Below, in pieces: positions 57,524 to 64,000 of a stretch of 64,000 bases of DNA. Positions within the stretch are counted from its first letter, which is position 1, and each line of letters opens with the position of its first letter. Both the position numbers and the translations under genes were made by a program. The stretch is from Candidatus Lariskella endosymbiont of Epinotia ramella (GTDB lineage Bacteria; Pseudomonadota; Alphaproteobacteria; Rickettsiales; Midichloriaceae). The stretch covers positions 1,054,001 to 1,118,000 of the forward strand of contig NZ_OZ026472.1 in NCBI RefSeq assembly GCF_964019805.1, written 5' to 3'. The notes beneath the pieces are model-generated. The model was not told where the DNA came from and did no database searches. It saw only the letters and a program-made list of their open reading frames with translations.

Positions 57524-57985
57524 ATGCTACAGGCAAATTTTTACCAATTACAAACAGCTCCAATTAAATCAGCGTTTCCAAAGCTGTTAGAAAATCTTTT
57601 TACAAAAGAAAAAACAGTACAAATTGTTTGCACAAATGATGCTGAAGTTGAATATTATGATATGCTTATTTGGACATATTCACAACTTTCTTTCATTCCG
57701 CACAGTACATACAAAGATAAATATATAAAAGAGCAGTCTGCATATATTACGTTAGATGTGAATGATAATCCACTAATGTCAAGATTTACGTTCTTTTTTG
57801 ATTTTGATATGGAAATCAATGACTCTGTTCTACAAAATATTCAAGATCGAGAAAGAATAATGTGGATGTATGAAAACAGCGTTACGCTCGCAGAAAAAGC
57901 TAGTGCAATACAAAATAAATTAATGGCGTGTGGCATCAATACTGTGTTGATACAAGAAAAAAATGGATCGTGGAAGACCAGCTAA
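57524..57985 (+). CDS. holC: DNA polymerase III chi subunit
   Basis: 153 aa. Clamp-loader accessory subunit that binds single-strand DNA-binding protein. Matches HolC: FYQLQTAPIKSAFPKLLENLFTKEKTVQIVCTNDAEVEYYDMLIWTYSQLSFIPHSTYKD (the WTY...SFIPH motif), then DRERIMWMYE. Normal length. Confidence 0.88.
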   Translation: MLQANFYQLQTAPIKSAFPKLLENLFTKEKTVQIVCTNDAEVEYYDMLIWTYSQLSFIPHSTYKDKYIKEQSAYITLDVNDNPLMSRFTFFFDFDMEINDSVLQNIQDRERIMWMYENSVTLAEKASAIQNKLMACGINTVLIQEKNGSWKTS

Positions 57986-58774
57986 CTCCACAATTTATGT
58001 ATGGCAGAAGTATACTCGTTATACTTTTCAAAATTAGACTTCTTTTTAAAACTTACTGCCAAGTTTAGGCAAGTGCAGGAAAATACAGCGCGCGCTTGGA
58101 ACATAAAATGCATCAGAAGTACACGAACATCTGAAGGCAAATGATATGATCAAGCAATTGGCCACTGGAACAAACGTTTGAAGAAGAAGTCTATTAGCAC
58201 CTTTTTTAGAACGCTCCTTATATATTTGTTTTATACATGCGCCTATAAATTCAATACCAACTCTTCATTTACCTGCGGTATACCAAAATGATATTTAGCG
58301 ACTAATGAATAAAATATCCTTTAGTATCACACTAAATTCGATTAGTATCTGTTTCCACTCTAAAAAGCATATCTGTTGTAAGATACACAAATTAAACATT
58401 ATATTATTTATTTGCCAAATAATACCAGAGCAATAAAATAGCGATCAAAGCACAAGATCCTAAATTTCTTTTAAAAATCATTCGTAACAACGCAATACAT
58501 ATAATTCCATACTATAAACATTGAATGAATTCTATTTGTAATATTTAATCATAAATATAAGCCTATTACGCAATTCAGCTTTTGGATTTTGGGTGATTTC
58601 TTGAAAGTTTGATGTTATAATGCCCAAGCTATGTAGTAGTACTGAAAATCGATCATTAGAACTCTAGATCATAATTAATATATAATCGTTTTGGTCATTC
58701 ATACCTTTTTAATACATATTTCAGTGACTATTTTCTAAAATCTTGCGCAGCGAAATAATAAATGAGGTTATACA
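57986..58774. other. 789-bp intergenic region before pdxS
   Basis: No gene seen. Contains a partial copy of the ATACCAACTCTTCATTTACC repeat (58250-58283) and short blocks shared with 52.3 and 56.6 kb (ACTTCTTTTTAAAACTTA). The pdxS promoter and leader must be at the right end; GAGG at 58764-58767 is its ribosome binding site. Confidence 0.45.
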
Positions 58775-59587
58775 ATGAATACAAATGTTCATTTTATAGA
58801 AATGTTGAGAAACGGTGTCATTATGGATGTAATGACAAAAGAACAAGCAGTTATAGCTGAGAAAGCCGGAGCAAGTGCAGTAATGGCTCTTGAAAGAGTT
58901 CCTGCACTCATCATAAAAGAAGGCGGAATTGCAAGAGCAAGTGACACTGCAATGATTCAAGAGATACAGAGTGCCGTCTCAATTCCTGTAATGGCGAAAT
59001 GTAGAATAGGACACTTTGTTGAGGCACAAATATTAGAGGCACTTGATGTTGATTGTATAGATGAGAGTGAAGTATTAACAAAGACAGACGAGAGTGCATA
59101 CATCAATAAGAAAAAATTCATTACGCCATTTGTGTGCGGATGCACAAGCCTTTGGGATGCACTAAGAAGAATAGACGAAGGAGCATCATTAATTCGTTGC
59201 AAAGGACAAGCAGGCACCGGAAATATTGCAGAGGCTGTAAAACACTTGAAAGAAGTAACATCAGCAATCAATACATTGCAATATATCACAGACGCAGAAG
59301 TTAGAGATTTAGCTTCTCACAAAAGAGTACCACTTGACCTTTTGATGGCTACTAAAAATGCTAAAAAATTGCCAGTGCCATTTTTCGCAGCTGGTGGGAT
59401 TGCAACTCCAGCAGATGCCGCACTTTGCATGGCTCTCGGTGCAGAAGCAGTTTTTGTTGGAAGCGGAATTTTCCTTAGTGAAAATCCAGAAAAGCGGGCA
59501 AACGCCATAGTACAAGCTGTAAACGACTGGAATAATCCTAAACTACTTGCAAAAATTTCTGCAAACTTAGGCGTTCCTATGAGGTAA
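58775..59587 (+). CDS. pdxS: pyridoxal 5'-phosphate synthase lyase subunit PdxS
   Basis: 270 aa TIM-barrel enzyme that makes PLP from ribose-5-phosphate, glyceraldehyde-3-phosphate and ammonia (DXP-independent B6 pathway). Signature stretches: [101 protein letters not shown] and [30 protein letters not shown]. The catalytic residues Asp18, Lys75 and Lys143 are present. It is about 20 residues shorter than usual at the C-terminus. Its glutaminase partner pdxT is not in this window, so ammonia may be used directly or pdxT lies elsewhere. Confidence 0.95.
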   Translation: MNTNVHFIEMLRNGVIMDVMTKEQAVIAEKAGASAVMALERVPALIIKEGGIARASDTAMIQEIQSAVSIPVMAKCRIGHFVEAQILEALDVDCIDESEVLTKTDESAYINKKKFITPFVCGCTSLWDALRRIDEGASLIRCKGQAGTGNIAEAVKHLKEVTSAINTLQYITDAEVRDLASHKRVPLDLLMATKNAKKLPVPFFAAGGIATPADAALCMALGAEAVFVGSGIFLSENPEKRANAIVQAVNDWNNPKLLAKISANLGVPMR

Positions 59588-59607
59588 ATGCTTAAATTGA
59601 AATAAAT

Positions 59608-60066
59608 ATGTTACATTTAACGATTGTAGTTCCACATCTAATTTTAAGAAATGGTGATAAGGTATTTTTATCCAGGCGCAGTCAAACTCAGAGATTTTGG
59701 CCAGGACGCTGGCATTGCGTTACTGGAACAATCGAAGATGGTGAAACTCCACAACAAGCTATAATGCGGGAAACTATTGAAGAAATTGGTATACACTTAG
59801 ATGTTCCACCCAAATTAGTAGTTGTGGTTTCACTAGCAGATAGTAATAATTTTATCGAACCTGGATCCATTTTTCGATCAATTGAAATGTTTTTCCTGGC
59901 TGAACTACCAAATGGACAAATCCCGAAAAATAGAGAACCTACTAAACAAGATGCCATTGATTGGTTCTCTATCACCAACCTACCAGAACCAATAATTCCT
60001 GTTGTGAAATTTGGATTTGACAGCTTCTTGCGTAAAGAGAGTTATGGCGAATTTTACAATATATAG
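59608..60066 (+). CDS. Nudix hydrolase
   Basis: 152 aa. A complete Nudix box GTIEDGETPQQAIMRETIEEIGI spans residues 40-62 and fits GX5EX7REUXEEXGU exactly, so the metal-binding catalytic core is intact. The preceding VFLSRRSQTQRFWPGRWHCVTG and the C-terminal KQDAIDWFSITNLPEPI resemble MutT/NudB-like NTP pyrophosphohydrolases acting on dihydroneopterin triphosphate or oxidised nucleotides. The exact substrate cannot be told. 20 bases after pdxS, probably one transcript. Confidence 0.88.
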   Translation: MLHLTIVVPHLILRNGDKVFLSRRSQTQRFWPGRWHCVTGTIEDGETPQQAIMRETIEEIGIHLDVPPKLVVVVSLADSNNFIEPGSIFRSIEMFFLAELPNGQIPKNREPTKQDAIDWFSITNLPEPIIPVVKFGFDSFLRKESYGEFYNI

Positions 60067-60099
60067 AAAATCGCCTGCGTCATAACTACGCGCGTGAAT

Positions 60100-60230
60100 T
60101 TTAACTGCATGATTTTTTATAGTACAATTGAATTTCTGAGTCATATATTGTATATATTCGCGAAGAAATTAACTAGGTAATACTTAAAAATCAAGCCAAA
60201 AAGGTCCGCACAACTGGCTTTGCCTGCAGT
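60100..60230 (+). repeat. dispersed repeat, AATCAGGC family
   Basis: TTAACTGCATGATTTTTT, GGTAATACTTAAAAATCAAG, AAAAAGGTCCGCACAACTGG and CTTTGCCTGCAG appear in the same order as at 11990-12127. Confidence 0.55.
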
Positions 60231-60318
60231 GTCTATCACGCGATTTACCAATTATTTTATAATTGGCAAATCGTCTAAATATATTTTCACCAACCTAGAG
60301 AGAGATAACTAATAACTA

Positions 60319-60480
60319 ATACCAACTCCCACAAATAACAGCATATATTTGCTGCATATTTTTTAAAAAATTTAAGATGAGATTTAAGCAAGCTGTACTA
60401 TAAGTACAGCGGCCATGCGCGTGCTTAAATTTTTACAAAAGACGAAGATCAGATGTTCTGTTATTTGTGGAAGTTGGTAT
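60319..60480. mobile_element. 162-bp MITE-like element
   Basis: The two ends are inverted repeats of 22 bases with one mismatch (left ATACCAACTCCCACAAATAA, right complement ATACCAACTTCCACAAATAA). The inside is also self-complementary: GCTGTACT/AGTACAGC (60392-60410) around ATA, and TTTAAGCA/TGCTTAAA outside it. It has no coding capacity. TA next to the CCAACT ends could be the target duplication, as for IS630/Tc1-type elements. Confidence 0.65.
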
Positions 60481-60547
60481 AATATGCATTTTTTCAATCT
60501 CAAGCAAACGCTAGAATGATATTTTAAATACGCCAAAATTTATCAAG

Positions 60548-61639
60548 ATGAAAATCTACACGAACTATTTACTAAAACAGCTTCTGAAATACTGCCTTGT
60601 GCTCTGCACAGTATTTACCGCTATAGTTTGGGTAGTGCATACCTCACAACTCATGCAACTTATCGTCAATAAAGGTATTACTATCTATGATTTCTTTAAA
60701 CTAGCCATGTATTTGTTACCCTACCTAAATTTCACAATATTACCACTTGGAACGCTAGCAGCGTCAACAATTGCACTAAGCAGATTATATGCAAATAATG
60801 AATTGTTGGTACTTCAAACTTCTGGCATTGGGAAGATAAGAATTGCCCTACCCTTCATGCTATTTGGCATCTTTATGACTATAATTGCATATTGTAGCTC
60901 ATTTTATATTATGCCAAAATCATATAAAAAATTTAAGGATCTCTATTTTTTACTGCAGAATAACTATATATCAGCATTTTTAATAGAGAATTCATTTTCC
61001 AGCCAGATTCCAGGAATTACAATATATGTAGGGAATAAAATTGGAACTAATGCATTCTCTAATATTATGATATACGACGCCAGAGAAAAGCAAAATGCTG
61101 CAACCATTACAGCAAGATATGGAGAGTTTAATATAGATGGAAATGTTATAAATTTGTCAGTCAAAGATGGAACAAGTCAGCATAAAAATAGCACTAACAA
61201 CAAAATTTCGATGATATCATTCGATCTATACTCCATGGAGATTGAACTTAGCAAGCAAAAACTACATAAATCGCAAGAGCCTTCAGAATTCTTTGTACAA
61301 GATATTATTAAATCTAACGATTTAGGAGTAGATTCTTCTATGCTAAAGGCTCATGCACACCAAAGAATTACATGGCCACTATTTTGCATAGTTTTCCCAA
61401 TACTAAGCTGCATAATCTCTTTATATAGACATTGCAATAGAGAACATTATTGGAGAAGAACAGTTTTTATCATCATATACTCTATTATACTTGTCGGATG
61501 CGCTATACTTTTTAATAACATCACACTCACACATCCAAGTCTATTTTGGCTTGTCTATTTAAATGTTATAGCTCCAATCTCTATATGCGCTTTACTTTTC
61601 ATAAAAGAAAGCTTCCAAGCTTTCAATGCTTCACGCTAA
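60548..61639 (+). CDS. lptF: LptF/LptG-type LPS export permease
   Basis: 363 aa, YjgP/YjgQ family. N-terminal TNYLLKQLLKYCLVLCTVFTAIVWVVHTSQLMQLIVNKG and PLGTLAASTIALSRLYANNELLVLQTSGIGKIRI are family blocks. A periplasmic beta-jellyroll domain (about residues 130-265) is followed by three C-terminal helices (HQRITWPLFCIVFPILSCIISLY...). With LptG it forms the inner-membrane part of the LPS export ABC transporter. The order of blocks fits LptF better than LptG, but the two are hard to tell apart from motifs. Confidence 0.88.
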   Translation: MKIYTNYLLKQLLKYCLVLCTVFTAIVWVVHTSQLMQLIVNKGITIYDFFKLAMYLLPYLNFTILPLGTLAASTIALSRLYANNELLVLQTSGIGKIRIALPFMLFGIFMTIIAYCSSFYIMPKSYKKFKDLYFLLQNNYISAFLIENSFSSQIPGITIYVGNKIGTNAFSNIMIYDAREKQNAATITARYGEFNIDGNVINLSVKDGTSQHKNSTNNKISMISFDLYSMEIELSKQKLHKSQEPSEFFVQDIIKSNDLGVDSSMLKAHAHQRITWPLFCIVFPILSCIISLYRHCNREHYWRRTVFIIIYSIILVGCAILFNNITLTHPSLFWLVYLNVIAPISICALLFIKESFQAFNASR

Positions 61640-61793
61640 AATCAACATAACACAAGTTTGATGTGTGAAAATTCTTATAAAGCCAATTCTGGATAAGGCT
61701 ATATTTTTTGGAAGTTATATAAGGTAGGTATACAATAGACCTCTTGCATAACCATATAAATTGATTAAAATCCTTGATTTTATCAAGGATAAC

Positions 61794-62231
61794 ATGAAGT
61801 TTGAAAACATCAAAGATGAATACGCAGAAGAGTTTCGCAGGCTTACTGGCATTAAACGAGGAACGTTTGAAGTTATACTAAGTATATTAAAAGAAGCTGA
61901 AGCTATTTTAAAGTCTCAAGGTGGAAAACCCAATAAATTGGCTTTAGAAGATCGATTACTCATGACGCTTGAGTACTTGCGTGAATACAGGACATATTTT
62001 CATATTTCCCGCAGTTATGGAATAAGTGAAAGTGCCTGTTATCGTAATATACGTTGGATTGAAGATACTCTAATTAAAGATAAACGATTTTCACTACCTG
62101 GACGTAAAGCATTACTAAAAAGCGATTCTGAATACGAACTTGTGTTAATTGATGCTACTGAAACACCGATAGAACGACCTAAAAAAAACAGAAGCACTTT
62201 TATTCGGGAAAAAAGAGGCGACATACTCTAA
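61794..62231 (+). CDS. IS5-B transposase, orfA
   Basis: N-terminal half of a DDE_Tnp_4-type transposase: MKFENIKDEYAEEFRRLTGI, then helix-turn-helix YFHISRSYGISESACYRNIRWIE and the first catalytic Asp in LVLIDATETPIERPKK. The slippery heptamer A AAA AAC at 62183-62189 is in phase. A -1 slip continues QKHFYSGKKRRHTLKTQLIVDK, the standard family sequence, whereas the zero frame gives only NRSTFIREKRGDIL and a stop. The ATG at 61794 is preferred over an in-frame TTG at 61761. Confidence 0.82.
   Translation: MKFENIKDEYAEEFRRLTGIKRGTFEVILSILKEAEAILKSQGGKPNKLALEDRLLMTLEYLREYRTYFHISRSYGISESACYRNIRWIEDTLIKDKRFSLPGRKALLKSDSEYELVLIDATETPIERPKKNRSTFIREKRGDIL
62183..62189 (+). promoter_or_regulatory. 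-1 frameshift site, A AAA AAC
   Basis: Slippery heptamer in the orfA phase (AAA AAA AAC). A -1 shift makes the next codon CAG at 62189-62191 and restores the conserved YSGKKRRHTLKTQ segment. An identical site exists in the copy at 63158-64000. Confidence 0.65.
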
Positions 62232-62614
62232 AAACTCAGCTTATTGTGGATAAAAGGAAAAAAGAAATCATTTGCACTAATTTTTCTAATGGCAAGCGTC
62301 ATGATTTCAGGTTATTTAAAGAATCCGGAGTTCACATCCACCCTGAGATTAAAGTTCTTACAGATACTGGTTATCAAGGCATTGATAAGTTGCATTATAA
62401 TTCAGAGTTACCAAAGAAAAAGACAAAAAAGCGACCACTAAGCAGGAAAGATAAAAAGAAAAATCGTCAATTGTCTAGTGAACGTGTTTTAAATGAAAAC
62501 GTCATAGGCATGATCAAACGATTTAAAATTATCGCTGATCGTTATAGGAACAGAAGAAAACGATTCGGTTTAAGGTTTAATTTACTTGCTGGTATCTATA
62601 ACTTTGAGCTTTAA
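62189..62614 (+). CDS. IS5-B transposase, orfB (catalytic half)
   Basis: From the frameshift point onward: YSGKKRRHTLKTQLIVD, the second Asp in LTDTGYQGIDKL, and the Glu in SSERVLNENVIGMIKRFKII, then FGLRFNLLAGIYNFEL. The first free-standing start is a GTG at 62246, but translation by -1 frameshift from orfA is more likely. The full fused product would be about 273 aa. Confidence 0.75.
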   Translation, partial: QKHFYSGKKRRHTLKTQLIVDKRKKEIICTNFSNGKRHDFRLFKESGVHIHPEIKVLTDTGYQGIDKLHYNSELPKKKTKKRPLSRKDKKKNRQLSSERVLNENVIGMIKRFKIIADRYRNRRKRFGLRFNLLAGIYNFEL

Positions 62615-62643
62615 ATAGGTTATGCAAGAGGTCTAATAGATAA

Positions 62644-62689
62644 TACCTGTGCTACATAATTTTTTTATAGAAGAAGCATGGCACAGGTA
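62644..62689 (+). promoter_or_regulatory. hairpin covering the IS982 transposase start
   Basis: TACCTGTGC (62644-62652) pairs with GCACAGGTA (62681-62689), whose last base is the A of the ATG start codon. The stem hides the translation start when transcription comes in from outside, a known way for transposons to limit expression. Confidence 0.5.
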
Positions 62690-63157
62690 TGAAGAAAGAT
62701 ATAACAGAATTATATTGTTTTGTAGATGATTTTTGCAAAATTTATTCTGCGCATGAGAAGAGCAAGTTATTGCCGTCTTTTGCTCAGAGGAATCGTTTAT
62801 GCTCAATGAGCCTTAGTGAAATGCTGACAATTGTGATAATGTATCACACATCGCATTCAAAGAATTTTAAGTATTTTTATAAAACATATGTGGAATATCT
62901 TCATAAGAATGATTTCCCAAAAGCTGTAAGCTATAATCGCTTTATTGCGCTGATGACAAGACTTTTTATGCCATTAAATATACTCCTGCACTTATTATTC
63001 GGCGAGAAAACAGGTGTGTATTTTATGGATTCTACGCCGATTAAAGTTTGTCACGCAAAAAGACAATCTAGTAATAAAGTTTTTAAAGGCATCGCCAAAT
63101 ATAGCAAGTCCACCATGGGTTATTTTTATGGATTTAAATTACATTTAATTATCAATA
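62689..63157 (+). pseudogene. IS982-family transposase, interrupted by IS5-B
   Basis: About 156 codons of an IS982-type transposase: ELYCFVDDFCKIYSAHEKSKLLPSF at the N-terminus, SLSEMLTIVIMYHTSHSKNFKYFY, and the first catalytic Asp region GVYFMDSTPIKVCHAKR, up to KSTMGYFYGFKLHLI. The frame then enters the end of a second IS5-B copy and stops at 63171. The catalytic remainder is cut off and would lie right of the window. Confidence 0.82.
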
Positions 63158-63213
63158 GACCTCTTGCATAACCATATAAATTGATTAAAATCCTTGATTT
63201 TATCAAGGATAAC

Positions 63214-63651
63214 ATGAAGTTTGAAAACATCAAAGATGAATACGCAGAAGAGTTTCGCAGGCTTACTGGCATTAAACGAGGAACGTTTGAAGTTATACTA
63301 AGTATATTAAAAGAAGCTGAAGCTATTTTAAAGTCTCAAGGTGGAAAACCCAATAAATTGGCTTTAGAAGATCGATTACTCATGACGCTTGAGTACTTGC
63401 GTGAATACAGGACATATTTTCATATTTCCCGCAGTTATGGAATAAGTGAAAGTGCCTGTTATCGTAATATACGTTGGATTGAAGATACTCTAATTAAAGA
63501 TAAACGATTTTCACTACCTGGACGTAAAGCATTACTAAAAAGCGATTCTGAATACGAACTTGTGTTAATTGATGCTACTGAAACACCGATAGAACGACCT
63601 AAAAAAAACAGAAGCACTTTTATTCGGGAAAAAAGAGGCGACATACTCTAA
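63214..63651 (+). CDS. IS5-B transposase orfA, second copy
   Basis: Protein identical to orfA at 61794-62231, with the same A AAA AAC heptamer at 63603-63609 in phase. Confidence 0.8.
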   Translation: MKFENIKDEYAEEFRRLTGIKRGTFEVILSILKEAEAILKSQGGKPNKLALEDRLLMTLEYLREYRTYFHISRSYGISESACYRNIRWIEDTLIKDKRFSLPGRKALLKSDSEYELVLIDATETPIERPKKNRSTFIREKRGDIL

Positions 63652-64000
63652 AAACTCAGCTTATTGTGGATAAAAGGAAAAAAGAAATCATTTGCACTAA
63701 TTTTTCTAATGGCAAGCGTCATGATTTCAGGTTATTTAAAGAATCCGGAGTTCACATCCACCCTGAGATTAAAGTTCTTACAGATACTGGTTATCAAGGC
63801 ATTGATAAGTTGCATTATAATTCAGAGTTACCAAAGAAAAAGACAAAAAAGCGACCACTAAGCAGGAAAGATAAAAAGAAAAATCGTCAATTGTCTAGTG
63901 AACGTGTTTTAAATGAAAACGTCATAGGCATGATCAAACGATTTAAAATTATCGCTGATCGTTATAGGAACAGAAGAAAACGATTCGGTTTAAGGTTTAA
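63609..64000 (+). CDS. IS5-B transposase orfB, second copy, partial
   Basis: Same sequence as 62189-62580; cut by the window edge before the C-terminal NLLAGIYNFEL. Continues orfA through the -1 frameshift site. Confidence 0.7.

Larger units (their letters stand above)
60067..60547. other. intergenic, filled with two repeats
   Basis: Holds the AATCAGGC-type repeat (60100-60230) and the 162-bp element with terminal inverted repeats (60319-60480). No gene. Confidence 0.5.
61738..62633 (+). mobile_element. IS5-B, complete copy, about 0.9 kb
   Basis: Terminal repeats GACCTCTTGCATAACC (left) and GGTTATGCAAGAGGTC (right) are perfect inverts and are flanked by TA on both sides (61736-61737 and 62634-62635 region). 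Contains one transposase gene in two frames. Further copies start at 63158 and at 1-326 (inverted), and a scar is at 5221-5243. Confidence 0.9.
63158..64000 (+). mobile_element. IS5-B, second copy, cut by window edge
   Basis: Starts with GACCTCTTGCATAACC after a TA, inside the IS982 transposase gene, and repeats the 61738 copy base for base as far as I compared, to the end of the window. It shows that IS5-B has moved recently. Confidence 0.9.

Overview
The window is AT-rich DNA of an intracellular alphaproteobacterium of the Rickettsiales type. The evidence is a class I lysyl-tRNA synthetase, a detached block of respiratory complex I genes (nuoJKLMN), an ankyrin-repeat gene, an MHS-type transporter, low coding density and heavy insertion-sequence decay. 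The flagellar genes (flgF, flgG, flgA, flgH, a FliD-like cap protein and a FliS-like chaperone) together with a MEP-pathway gene (dxs) point to the flagellated Midichloriaceae side of the order rather than to classical Rickettsia. That placement is inference; no rRNA gene is present to confirm it.

Layout. 1-330: IS5-type element cut by the window edge. 0.36-1.3 kb: unknown gene. 2-5 kb: flagellar rod and ring genes flgF-flgG-flgA-flgH. 5.7-8.9 kb: ankyrin-repeat gene broken by an in-frame stop and probably a frameshift. 9.07-10.71 kb: a 1.64-kb IS5-family element with a -1 frameshift site. 11-14.4 kb: a Bcp peroxiredoxin, a small Gly/Ala-rich helical protein, an IS256 fragment and a UbiK-like protein. 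14.8-22.2 kb: nuoJKLMN then an aspartate aminotransferase. 22.5-27.6 kb: rpsO and pnp, separated by 2.6 kb of apparently non-coding DNA. 27.9-30.7 kb: a stand-alone NRPS-like adenylation enzyme divergent from a sodium:solute symporter gene cut short by IS256. 30.7-34 kb: a nest of IS256 copies. 34.1-35.4 kb: an MFS transporter. 35.6-39 kb: an unknown gene split by IS256 copies. 39.2-46.4 kb: an outsized FliD, a FliS-like protein and a membrane-anchored pseudokinase. 46.8-52.2 kb, minus strand: an SH3 protein and the overlapping set lysK-metG-bioA. 52.9-56.5 kb: dxs, an LptE-like lipoprotein and recF. 56.8-58 kb: a prepilin-peptidase homologue without catalytic aspartates, divergent from holC. 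58.8-61.6 kb: pdxS, a Nudix hydrolase and an LptF-type permease. 61.7-64 kb: two IS5-type copies flanking and interrupting an IS982 gene.

How it fits together. Core functions are NADH:quinone oxidoreductase membrane subunits with a ubiquinone accessory factor nearby, translation (rpsO, metG, lysK), RNA decay (pnp), DNA replication and repair (holC, recF), envelope biogenesis (LptE-like, LptF), isoprenoids (dxs), and the B6 and biotin cofactors (pdxS, bioA). Around them lie at least six transposon families (two IS5-type, IS256, IS982, IS481 and IS630 remnants) and several families of short dispersed intergenic repeats, some behaving like MITEs. Strand composition of genes appears to switch polarity across the IS256 nest near 31-34 kb, suggesting a rearrangement junction or a replication-terminus-like point. 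No tRNA, rRNA or CRISPR array was recognised.
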